From: Diploptera punctata | Taxonomy: Eukaryota; Arthropoda; Insecta; Blattodea; Blaberidae | Direction of reading: 5' to 3' | NCBI GenBank assembly: GCA_030220185.1 | Contig: JASPKZ010005705.1 | Location: forward strand, 424,501-488,500 | DNA length: 64,000 nt | Shown: positions 55,325-64,000 of the stretch, piece after piece | How the letters are laid out: each line of letters starts with the position of its first letter | How positions within the stretch are numbered: the stretch's first letter is position 1 | The notes under the pieces: model-generated | Told to the model about the DNA's origin: nothing | The model's database searches: none | The model's input: the letters and a program-made list of their open reading frames with translations, nothing else | Position numbers and translations under genes: made by a program

Positions 55325-55530
55325 TGTGCATGGTCGCTTCTTGTGGAAAACCAGAGGGAAAACGCTCAGTTGGTAGACCAAGAATGAGGTGGGAGAATAA
55401 CATTAACTATGATTTGAGGGAAGTAGATTATACTGGGGATGATTGGAAAACATTAGCTCAGGATAGGGATGTATGGAGAGGTTATGTCCACGCGGTCATA
55501 AACCTATGGGTTCGATAGTGCCAATGAGGT
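55325..55530 (+). mobile_element. LINE family A, copy A16
   Basis: Short 3' end reading CMVASCGKPEGKRSVGRPRM, WENNINYDLREVDYTGDD and ending INLWVR, then GTTCGATAGTGCCAATGAGG. The MITE starts 3 bp later. Confidence 0.9.
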
Positions 55531-55532
55531 AG

Positions 55533-55696
55533 TTAGTACCTGATAATCAGTCGTCCTCGACTAAAACCAAATTCTTTTTTTTAAAAATTCGTCAAAGATT
55601 AACCAATGTAGGCCTTTCAGAAAACAGTGTTCCATCATCAGCATTTAAAATAGTATCAGAAATTTGTTTTAGTTGAGAACGATTGATACATCAGGT
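55533..55696. mobile_element. MITE family M, complete copy
   Basis: Left end GTACCTGATAATCAGTCGTC with CTCGACTAAAAC; right end, inverted, GTACCTGATGTATCAATCGT with CTCAACTAAAAC. About 160 bp, no coding capacity. Its left ~115 bp (through AATGTAGGCCTTTCAG and CATCAGCATT) corresponds to the monomer of the satellite at 60764-61905. Confidence 0.8.
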
Positions 55697-55904
55697 ACGG
55701 ATTTTAAAATTTTAATCAATAACCTTAACGGACGTTTACCACCAATTTTAAAAATATAAATAATTTTGTGATTACTATGGTAAACAGTGTCTTTTTACAA
55801 CTTGAATTAATCATGAATTTCTTATTTTAATCGTTCTTTCATTCCTTAATCAACTATGACAATTTAATAATTAAAAAGAATACATTCTGTATTTTCGTAA
55901 TATG

Positions 55905-56415
55905 TATAACTAGCTAGTGCACTGCTGCGCTAAAATAAACTTCATATAATTCTAAAAATTTAGCTTCAGGTAAACTCCTACATCTTATGTTTTAGAGCAC
56001 ATGCCTAATAGCATCTAAACACTCGCTGTACTTGACAATTTATATACACAAAATTATTCATTGCGACGAATCAAACATGGCGTTTGCTTGCCAATTCTTA
56101 CTTTCGGATTTCAGGTAAACCACCACTTCTAATGGTCGGATTTCGCTGAGTTTTGGATAATACCTGCATGTGTTTATTTTAATAGCATATACTCAGTTTC
56201 GTTGCGAAAATCGAATATTGCGACCGTTAGAGCGACATTTTAATTCGTATCAGGTGAACACCTATACCTAATGGCTTTAGAGCATAATAGACAACAGCTA
56301 AACACTCGAAGTACTTGAAAACATGTACAAATTTTTATGAAGATCGGTTGAAGTGTTTAGAAGTCTATAAGTCGCAAACATACGCAGACTGAAATTTTAT
56401 ACTGTATATAAAGAT
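55905..56415. repeat. Dispersed repeat, ACTAGCTAGTGC type
   Basis: Begins near TATAACTAGCTAGTGCACTG and ends near GAAGATCGGTTGAAGTGTTT, then CGCAAACATACGCAGAC. Such ends are known from many insect genomes. Part of it (GCATATACTCAGTTTCGTTG, GACCGTTAGAGCGACATTTT) is similar to 2380-2450 and 44580-44750 in the duplicated block. Non-coding. Confidence 0.5.
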
Positions 56416-57659
56416 TTACTGTAATCATATAATAATTAAATTACATTTTTGCGCGATAGTGCGTTTTGTCATACTTACCAGGAATGGCGACCATTATTGA
56501 AAGTTCAACTTCCTACATTTCGGGGTTACCAACCTAAATAACTATACTGTAATATTACATTTACACCCACGTTCGGGGAGTAAAACCACTGTCCTCTATG
56601 TATACTACGTACAATGTATATACAAAACAAAAATACCCAAAAGGTAGTGTTAATATACATTATACGAAACAAATCACTGCATTTTAAATGAACTGAACTC
56701 TATTTGAAACAATATAAAACAATAAATACGTATTTGCGGCCATGTTATCAATTGTTCTCGAGGTCTCCTGTTGTTTCAACTAATATACATTCCCCACACT
56801 GTTAACGTTAGTCAATTGTTTATAATGAAAGCAAATATTTAAAAAAAAATTTACTATTATTTATTATTTTGAAAACACCATCGCACAAAAAATAACGTAC
56901 AACGCACGCTATCGCTCGGTCTTTAAACATTTTTCCTCGATTCTGCTAAAACCACTTCCCAACCTCGCATCGCAATATACTATTTCTTATCTCTCTATAC
57001 ATTATCCTAATTGTCAATTTGGCTAAAAACATAATTATTTTTTCTTAATTCCCTTGAACTGAAGAATACAATACGTGTAAATAAACCCCAAGTCACCACC
57101 TATCTGTTAATTGGCTTTCCAACATATTGCAAATCTTAATGAATTATGTAATATTAGGAAGTACAAAATAAAATTCCATCATATATTTGATCTATAGTAA
57201 TAAAAGTTTCAATTAGTTCGAGAAAAAATTAAACACTCCGAGATCACTTTGATTTTATTTATATCTACTCTATTATTTAATCGAGAGAATTATACAGTTA
57301 CAGATTTTTTACTTAAATTTTAAAATTTGTATCTAGTAAAACAGTCGTCCTCAACTACAATAATATTTGTATTATATATTATATTTGTTTTATAAGGTAC
57401 AAATTTTAAAATTGAAATACTTTTAGCCTCAACGGTGTTCAAACATGATTTATTGAAAGTATAGATTTTTTACTTCATGTTTATTTATAGACACTTTAAC
57501 ATGTAATTCATATTACTTCTATAATCTATGCTTTCTTCCAGAAGAACATGCGTATATATGCTTTAGGTGTCCCAAAAAAATCGGAACCCTTTATTTTTAA
57601 CGCATATCCTCTTAATTTATTCGTATAATGATAAAAAAATATTGTAAGAACAATTTGGT
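56416..57659. other. Long AT-rich spacer
   Basis: No recognisable gene or element over 1.2 kb. 57340-57365 carries one isolated match to the family M terminus (CAGTCGTCCTCAACTA). Confidence 0.45.
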
Positions 57660-57915
57660 GTACGTAGACCCATGACAACTCGTGCCGACTTGGTTCGAAA
57701 CATGTCAGTACTTGCCAACTAAGACGAATGAAATTCAACAATAATGTTTTTTATTGTAAAATAGTAAATACTTATACGTTTTGGGCATATTGATGTTTTA
57801 TTTACTAAATAAACTTTTAGTTCTAGAATCCTTCTATACTAACCCAGTACAAATTTACATGTCTTTTGTTTGGCATGAAGTCGGCACGGGTTGTCATGAT
57901 CCAATCGTAATAATA
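57660..57915. mobile_element. Foldback element, ~250 bp
   Basis: CATGACAACTCGTGCCGACTT at 57671-57691 is mirrored by AAGTCGGCACGGGTTGTCATG at 57878-57898, with ACATGTCAG and ACATGTC mirrored further in. The interior is AT-rich and non-coding. Confidence 0.7.
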
Positions 57916-58280
57916 TTTGCTATTTGAGTTATTAAGGTAAAACAGAAGAAATGTATGCGTATTTCAATTTGCGAAAAAAAAACTCCTTTACGTCTTGGGA
58001 GTCTTGAGACACACTAATATATATTACTTGAAAAGAAAAATGAATGTCTGAACCCGAGACCTCTATCTTTATATGTTAGCTTGAGATTAATTTCGCCACT
58101 CAGGCTACTAGTGCAAAACATTAATTTTTCTTTCCTTATATGCAATTCTCTATCGTAACAGGCAGCGGGACATCGCTCGCAGTGCCATCTTACGGTTTCT
58201 ATAACAAGAAATAATATTTTACTTTATAGCAACGAAGGCCAAATATTACATGAAAAGAAAAATTAACTCCTAACCGGAGT
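57916..58280. other. Spacer with tRNA-like remnants
   Basis: 58035-58115 (GTCTGAACCCGAGACCTC to CACTCAGGCTACTAG) and 58250-58295 (AACCGGAGTTTGAATCCGAG) look like decayed T-arm regions of tRNA-derived repeats. No gene. Confidence 0.35.
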
Positions 58281-58290
58281 TTGAATCCGA

Positions 58291-58327
<37 letters not shown>

Positions 58328-58346
58328 GTATATATATATATATATT
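58281..58346. repeat. (CT)n(TA)n microsatellite
   Basis: CT dinucleotides followed by TA dinucleotides. Confidence 0.95.
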
Positions 58347-58479
58347 GATTAAGATGGAACGACTGAGAAAAATCAGGAAAATCGCCAAAGATTTCTGAAT
58401 ACCGGAATTTAAACTTCGCGACCTTCCTAATTCAAGTCTCCAAGGCTTTCTCTTCAAGTGAGTTAAAAGTTTATCGTGG

Positions 58480-58656
58480 TTAAGGTAGCGCCCAATAAGT
58501 AGGTCAAGAGTGGGGTGGAAGAATAACCTTAATCATGATTTGATGGAAGTAGATTATACAGGGAGACGATTGGAAACATTAGGTCAGGATAGGGATATAC
58601 GAAGACATTATGTCCGTGCAGCTATTAACATACGGATTCGATAGTGCCAGCGAGCT

Positions 58657-58657
<1 letters not shown>
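58480..58657 (+). mobile_element. LINE family A, copy A17, decayed 3' end
   Basis: Follows the end of family A: GGGTGGAAGAATAACCTTAA, GAAGTAGATTATACAGGGAG and TTCGATAGTGCCAGCGAG. It runs directly into an AAT tract. Confidence 0.82.

Positions 58658-58710
<53 letters not shown>
58658..58710. repeat. (AAT)n microsatellite
   Basis: AAT triplets attached to the 3' end of LINE A17. Confidence 0.95.
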
Positions 58711-58711
<1 letters not shown>

Positions 58712-58994
58712 ACTCAACCAACGAATAATACAAATAATATAGAAAAAAAAAATATATATATATATATTTATAAAATTTTAAAATATTATTTAAGTTTAGA
58801 TAAATAATATCTAATATAAACAGTAATAAAACTTGGAATAATATAAAGTAAGAAAAGCTTCCTATATGGATATTTACAAGTACATACAAAAGGCTAATAT
58901 AATTGTCGTGCACGTATTACTTTCATTATATGGAACTTACTCGTTTGCATGAAAAAAATATATATATACTCATTATGCCAATTTAACTTCTAAC
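58711..58994. other. No recognised feature
   Basis: AT-rich spacer with a short TA run (58752-58768). Confidence 0.4.
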
Positions 58995-59100
58995 TTATAG
59001 GTAGAATTTTACGTGCCACACACCACCCGGGCTTTGTAGTGACACGATTTGTCGGGAGAGGGATTTTAAACTATGGAACACACACATACTTTTTTGACCA
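58995..59100 (-). mobile_element. SINE3, left-end fragment
   Basis: AATTTTACGTGCCACACACC, CCCGGGCTTTGTAGTG and TTGTCGGGAGAGGGATTTTA as in the left end of copies 1 and 2; the rest is missing. Confidence 0.7.
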
Positions 59101-59119
59101 TATACAAGGATGCTTAAAT

Positions 59120-59205
59120 ACATAATTTATTTAAACTAGCAGGATTAAGGTCATTTAAAACCTTTTCCTCAAATCCACTAGTGAAAAAAATATACAAAGG
59201 AAAAA
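59120..59205. repeat. Decayed relative of repeat 32038-32130
   Basis: ATTTATTTAAACTAGCAGGATTAAGGTC aligns loosely with TTTATTTAGCCTGGTGGAGTTAAGGCC; only short words remain. Confidence 0.35.
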
Positions 59206-60205
59206 TTCATAAAATCGTAACATGAAATAAATAATTATAAATAAATATTTATTGCTTTTAAATAAATTAAAATTAATCAAATCAATATTATTACACAAGA
59301 GGGCGTTTTCAAATGAAATATTCCTTCTTAGAGAAAATATTTGATAATATGATTATTTCACGATTGAATTAAAATTTTTTTAGATAAGAAAGCTTCTGAA
59401 AGTAAGCTCCAATTCCTAATTCAAAATAATATTTTTCCTAAATAAGATTTTTAAAAATCGTTTAAAATATTAATATAGAGGCGTTACGTATCGAATTCGC
59501 TCGAACGATAGCGTCCGAGTCTCAAAAATGTGAATTCGAAACTCGAAGGCAAATATCATGATCCATTACATCATTAATAATCATTTAACATCATATTTAA
59601 AAAATAGCGTTAACAATTTATGCAAACTATGTGAATACACACAGTAAATGAAGTGTACATAAAAAGATAATACATACACGAAAAATGTTAAAGCGTCTCA
59701 AAATGTATTTGATATTTTTAAAAAAAAATCTAGATTGAAAATCATAACAGTTGTTTGTGAAATTAGTCCTATTAAATTATTTGGTATACTATCAACAGTT
59801 AGATTGAATAATTGTGTTAAACTTACGAAAAAGTGAACGACGTCGTCAATGGAATTATAGTAAAAAAAAAAAGCTTACGTCACTTGGATAAAAAGAACTC
59901 GCGATCAAAGTGTCGTCGTTTGAAAAAACAAAAGAAGCAAAGGACGCGACGGACGAGAACAAGAGCCGTGGCAATACTGGAGCTAGGTTTACTTCAAGAC
60001 ATCAGCAATTGCACGCTTCAGTTGCGCAGGACCAAAACGTTACGCCACCCTCCGCCCCCGCACAACTGTAATGTTGACAAATCAACAAACACAAGTATTT
60101 CAATACAGACTAATTATATAATGAATTACAAAAACAATCAAATACCAACATCATGAACATATTGACAATAAAAAGTTAAAATATTAAAATAAGTACATGA
60201 TAATT
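59206..60205. other. AT-rich spacer
   Basis: The basic, Pro-rich frame at 59833-60156 starts with GTG and shows no domain; I do not call it a gene. Nothing else identified. Confidence 0.45.
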
Positions 60206-60324
60206 ATATCAGTCGTTCCCAACTAAAATTGATTTCTGTTTAAAAAAAAAATTGTCAAGTAGTTAAAACCATATAGGCCTTTCAGAAAATGTTCCATCTT
60301 CGGCATGCCATTTGGAACTCTGTT
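60206..60324. repeat. Satellite M, first unit, diverged
   Basis: TATCAGTCGTTCCCAACTAA start and AGGCCTTTCAGAAAATGTTC middle. It breaks at ACTCTGTT where a LINE piece is inserted. Confidence 0.8.
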
Positions 60325-60740
60325 CTTCTTCCTTTCCTGGATTAGGTCAATGCGACCTGTTCCGGTCTCATGTCCATCGTTTCCTTGGCCGTCCCAAAGA
60401 TATTTTTCCATGCGGTTTGTACATGTTGATCGTTTTGGGTAATCTTGTATTGTTCATTCTGTCGGAATGATCTTTCCATCGGTATTTGTGCTCTTCTAGT
60501 TTATCGCGTGTGGAAAATATCTCCAGTTCATTTCTTGATGATTCATTGTGTAATCTATCCATACGTGTACATCCTTTTACGGATCTTAAAAAAATCATTT
60601 CAGTGACTTGAATGTGTGAGATTTTTTTTTGTAAGTACTTAAGATTCAGATCCATATAAAATAACAGGAACAGTCACAATTTTATAAAACTTGAGCTGAG
60701 TTTCTCTTCGAGTCTTTCGGAGTATCATTTGATAATCTGT
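60325..60740 (-). mobile_element. LINE 3' end inserted in satellite M
   Basis: Minus-strand translation gives DLNLKYLQKKISHIQVTEMI, FLRSVKGCTRMDRLHNESSR, EEHKYRWKDHSDRMNNTRLP and GKISLGRPRKRW, a family-B-like thumb and end. At its left the LINE ends in a short AGAAGAAG tail. The satellite stops at ACTCTGTT (60317-60324) and resumes at AAATATTAAA (60741). A short TCTGT occurs at both junctions and may be the target duplication. Confidence 0.8.
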
Positions 60741-61905
60741 AAATATTAAATTAAGTACCGGATAATATACCAGTAGTCCTTAACAAAAATAGATTTCCAT
60801 TTAAAAACTCGTCAATTAGTTAAACCATGTAGGCCTTTCAGAACATGCTCCATCTTCAGCATATTCATTGGTACTCTGTTAAAATATTAAAATGAATACA
60901 TGATAATATACCAGTAGTCCTCAAACAAAATAGATTCATATTTAAAAAAAAAACCTCGTCAAGTAGTCAAAACCACGTACGCCTTTCAGAACATATTCCA
61001 TCTTCGGCATTTTAATTTGGTGCTCTGTTAAAATATTAAAATGAGTACCCAGTAGTCCTCAAACAAAATAGATTCAGGTTTAAAAAAACCTCGACAAGTA
61101 GTCAAAACCATGTAGGCCTTTCAGAATATGTTCCATCTTCGGCATATTCATTTGGTACTCTGTTAAAATATTAAAATGAGTACCTGATAATATACCAGTA
61201 GTCCTCAAACAAAATAGATTCAGGTTTAAAAAAAACCTCGTGAAGTAGTCAAAACCACGTAGGCCTTTCAGAACATGTTCCATCTTCGGCATTTTAATTT
61301 GGTGCTCTGTTAAAATATTAAAATGAGAACCCAGTAGTCCTCAAACAAAATAGATTCAGGTTTAAAAAAACCTCGACATGTAGTCAAAACCATGTAGGCC
61401 TTTCAGAACATGTTCCATCTTCGGCATATTCATTTGGTACTCTGTTAAAATATTAAAATGAGTACCTGATAATATACCAGTAGACCTCAAACAAAATAGA
61501 TTCATATTTTTAAAAAACCTCGTCAAGTAGTCAAAACCATGTAGGCCTTTCAGAACATGTTCCATCTTCGGCATATTCATTTAGTACTCTGTTAAAATAT
61601 TAAAATGAGTACCTGATAATATACCAGTAGACCTCAAACAAAATAGATTCATGTTTAAAAAAAACTTCGACAAGTAGTCAAAACCATGTAGGCCTTTTAG
61701 AACATGTTCCATCTTCGGCATCTTCATTTGGTTCTCTGTTAAAATATTAAATATGAGTACCGGATATTATATCAGTAGTCTTCAACAAAAATGGATTTCC
61801 ATTTAAAGAAAAATGTTTTCTGAAAGGTCTACGTGGTTTTAATTACTTGAAATTGTTTTTTTTTAATAGAAATCTATTTTAGTTGAGGACTTGTTTTAAT
61901 ATTTT
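60741..61905. repeat. Satellite M, eight ~136-148-bp units, last one inverted
   Basis: Unit starts (cCAGTAGtCCTC) at 60770, 60911, 61049, 61195, 61331, 61477, 61624 and 61772. Two unit types alternate between 60911 and 61476: one ends CGGCATTTTAATTTGGTGCT and leads to GAGTACCCAGTAG or GAGAACCCAGTAG, the other ends CGGCATATTCATTTGGTACT and leads to GAGTACCTGATAATATACCA. This gives two ~283-bp dimers. After ~40 bp the last unit turns into an inverted unit ending TTTTAGTTGAGGAC. Unit sequence matches the left part of MITE M at 55533. Confidence 0.92.
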
Positions 61906-62029
61906 AACATTTTACTACATAACTTAACTGTGATTTACAATGAATTTTAGAATTATTGACAGGTTGACAATATATTATCACATCTTTCTGTGTTCTAAGC
62001 ACTTATCATTTTCCTCCAGATCTCTCATC
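61906..62029. other. No recognised feature
   Basis: Spacer. Confidence 0.4.
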
Positions 62030-62290
62030 TTCCTAATCTCGAACTTTTAATCTTTTTTCATTCATCGCTTTCTTTATGTCCTGCAGTAAGGTGTATTTTA
62101 GTCTACCACTATCTCTCTTTCCCGCTGGAATCCAATCCAAAACTCTTCTTCGAAAATTTTCATTATCAATTTGCTTTGCATGTCCATACCATTGCAATTA
62201 TCTGTATTTTACAAAATCTAGAATTAAATTTTCTGTATTCGTATGTTTCCTGATTACTTTCATTTTGTATTCTGGCCATTTTAGAATGGC
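62030..62290 (-). mobile_element. LINE C-terminal fragment, minus strand
   Basis: Minus strand reads WPEYKMKVIRKHTNTENLIL, QWYGHAKQIDNENFRRRVLD, WIPAGKRDSGRLKYTLLQDI and KKAMNEKRLKVRD. This is the usual RxxxDWIPxGKRxxGR ending of a LINE ORF2, close in style to family E. The plus-strand frame at 62076-62297 is its shadow. Confidence 0.78.
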
Positions 62291-62756
62291 AGGGTGAAAG
62301 TGCAAGAAATCAATGTGTTGTGCTAATAACACTGGACAACAGCCAAAAAGTTACGGAAGTAAATGTGACCGTTTTATATAAAGATGAAACTCCTAATTAC
62401 GAATATGACAATTAAAATGATGGCAGTGGTCTGGTTTTTAAATTATCACCATGCCTAGTGTTACTGCGTATGCTATGAATATTGTAGTCAGTGTGAAAGT
62501 TAAGGTACACCCTTAGAGGAGGGGAGACAGTGACCGCTGTGTAATATAGATAAGAATTATCTTAAAGGATCGGTGTTTACCTCAACAGGTTGTGAAATCA
62601 GTTGAAGTAGAATTTCGTGAGTGAACAATGGTTGGTGCCTTGTGTATAAGTTATATAGATATGCAGTTTCATCGTGTAGAACAAATGTGTGATATGTCTA
62701 TATTTTCTCAGATAATATTTTTTAAATGATGCGCAGAAATTAGATTGCATTGTAAT
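62291..62756. other. Leader-like region of the following pseudogene
   Basis: No frame of its own. I remember sequence like 62560-62750 standing upstream of members of the gene family below, but cannot verify it here. Confidence 0.35.
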
Positions 62757-63570
62757 AAAAGCTAAAAATGCTACGAAATTGTGTATATAGTCCACATAAC
62801 GTTTGTTATATTTATGGAAAAGTGACGTTCGCATCGAAGAAGCGGCATATAACTCAATTATTAAGAAAGCGTACCAATCTTTATTTTGGGTGCAAAATGA
62901 AGGATTTTGACAAACATTTTTGCTCCACATATTTGCTACAATGGTTGTTCTGCAAATACTAGTGACTGGTTTGAAGGAAATAAGAAATATTGATGATTGG
63001 AGAGAACAGGGTAATCATGTACATGATTGTTATTTCTGCATGGTCCCACCAGTTAAGTTTATTTCAAAGAAGAAGAAATCATCTGTGAATTTCCCAACAT
63101 ACCTTCAACTATTCGTCCGGTGCCACACTCTACAGAGCTTCCTAGACTAGTATTAGCAGACTCCTATAATAGTGATCTAGACGATGAAACGAAATCCAGT
63201 ACTTCGGAAGAAATACAAGGCATTCACATCCCTGATCCTGACTTCAATCTTGAAATTCCAACTCAGTCACACAGAATGACTCAAGAGGAATTAGATGATC
63301 TTGTGAGACTTAGAACTCTCAAATGCCAACGCAGAGCTCCTGGCTTCGCGATTTCGATAGTTTTAATATCTTTGCGAGAATGTAAAGTATCTGCATATAT
63401 AGACCATGCCAAACGCCACTTGAGCAATTAAAAAATAATCACATCGTATTCTACAACACATATACAAGACCTAATATCTGCTATAAACATCGAACACAGA
63501 CCAGAATAGTGTGCGATTATTTTAAAATTCCTCAAAGTTCAGTCTTAAGACAGTATTACTGATGTGAGTG
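62757..63570 (+). pseudogene. Decayed copy of an arthropod gene family of unknown function
   Basis: Reading across three frames: NCVYSPHNVCYIYGKVTFAS, KKRHITQLLRK, NLYFGCKMKDFDKHF (a Cys-rich N-terminal domain; one Cys of the usual CxxC pair reads Tyr), VHDCYFCMVPPVK with a second CxxC, then VPHSTELPRLVLADSYNSD in offset frames, an acidic Ser-rich linker, HRMTQEELDDLVR, LRTLKCQRRAPG, and remnants KVSAYIDHAKRHL and SAINIEHRPE to about 63570. I recognise the order from repeated, uncharacterised arthropod proteins; I know no tested function. Stops, frameshifts and loss of the rest of the protein make it a pseudogene. The family is multicopy and may itself be mobile; that is inference. Confidence 0.7.
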
Positions 63571-63589
63571 CATTAGATACTTGATCGGA

Positions 63590-64000
63590 GTCCATGGTAT
63601 CTTTACCTTGTCGTGGTGGAGTGGCTTGTGTGCTTAAATGATCCTGAGAGCTATGCCGGCGGTAGCATTGCTGCCGATAGGGTTACCCATGCCGGACTGG
63701 TCGAAGGTGATAAGCCAGACGAAATAAGTACCTTGGTCGAAAGAGTGACGATCTTTCACCGTAAAAATACAACCGTCAAGAAATGCGGACATGGGTTCTA
63801 CTGGGGTAAAATTTTCCGGAGGTCAAATAGTCCCCCATTCGGTTCTCCGGGCGGGGACTACTTCAGGGAACCCATGCCAAAGGCTCAAACACAGGGACAT
63901 GTTCCTAGGAACATGGAATGTTAGGACTTTATACAATAGCGGGGCACTAGAGATATTAACGCGGGAATTGGATAAATCGCCCTTGGATATAGTCGCTTTA
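63590..64000 (+). mobile_element. LINE family A, 5' end, copy A18 (leaves window)
   Basis: Starts near CCATGGTATCTTTACCTTGT. A 103-residue frame (63613-63924) with DPESYAGGSIAADRVTHAGL ends at PRNMEC. In the frame one base over, the endonuclease starts: MFLGTWNVRTLYNSGALEIL, TRELDKSPLDIVAL up to the edge. It supplies the 5' region missing from A3, and with it suggests a full family-A length of at least 3.3 kb. Whether the 103-residue frame was a separate ORF1 or is an out-of-frame leader is open; a frameshift is possible. Confidence 0.88.

Noticed and set aside
59833..60156. Basic 107-residue frame (KKKSLRHLDKKNSRSK start)
   Set aside because: Starts with GTG, no domain, no neighbours to support it; AT-rich chance frame is more likely.
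60741..61905. CRISPR-like array because of regular ~140-bp spacing
   Set aside because: The units are repeated over their full length with no unique spacers; it is a satellite.

Overview
The window is eukaryotic, AT-rich and almost entirely built of transposable-element relics, simple repeats and non-coding spacer. I found no convincing single-copy host gene, no operon-like structure, no CRISPR array and no rRNA. Non-LTR reverse transcriptases, tRNA-derived SINEs, Tc1, hAT-like and pogo-like elements and long AAT and GAA tracts fit a large insect genome. The dominant LINE resembles translated repeats I remember from cockroaches (Blattodea). That assignment rests on memory and is not proven here. 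Many open frames lack an ATG start or are shadows on the opposite strand of a retroelement.

Layout. 1-6735: a repeat block (hAT-like end, GC-richer core, old LINE piece) loaded with two SINE1 copies, a 2.6 kb LINE containing a second LINE of the same family, and a SINE2. The same block, without the first SINE1 and without the LINEs, recurs at 42670-45060 and so shows the empty sites. 7029-11250: a large foldback element, then the longest family-A LINE (7808-10737), inserted in a ~160-bp tandem repeat. 11300-21620: a MITE with TAA flanks, two tandem dimers of a hairpin-ended repeat (family S), and LINE fragments of several families. 22246-26000: GAA and AAT tracts around an old LINE split by a SINE2 and a short retroposon. 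26255-33775: LINE-A fragments, SINE3 pieces and foldbacks. 34063-37266: three further LINE relics, one with its C-terminal coding segment triplicated in tandem. 37705-40300: a decayed Tc1-like transposon with both ends, sitting in a tandem repeat. 40740-41284: a short element with pogo/Tigger-like ends. 45467-46141: the tail of a pogo-like transposase. 46600-48670: a comparatively well-kept LINE. 48680-59200: microsatellites, an interrupted hAT-like element, SINEs and LINE 3' ends. 60206-61905: a ~140-bp satellite made from part of a MITE, with dimeric higher-order structure and an inverted last unit. 62030-64000: a LINE end, a decayed copy of a widespread arthropod gene family of unknown function, and the 5' end of a family-A LINE that leaves the window.

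How the parts work together: family-A LINEs and (inferred) the SINEs that would use LINE machinery have repeatedly inserted into older repeats. Target-site duplications of about 9-15 bp can be read for six LINE insertions and two SINE2 insertions, giving a readable relative chronology. I did not find a new biological system. The most unusual structures are the MITE-derived satellite, the paired empty sites, the tandem triplication of a LINE C-terminus and the Tc1 relic with a lysine at its catalytic glutamate position.
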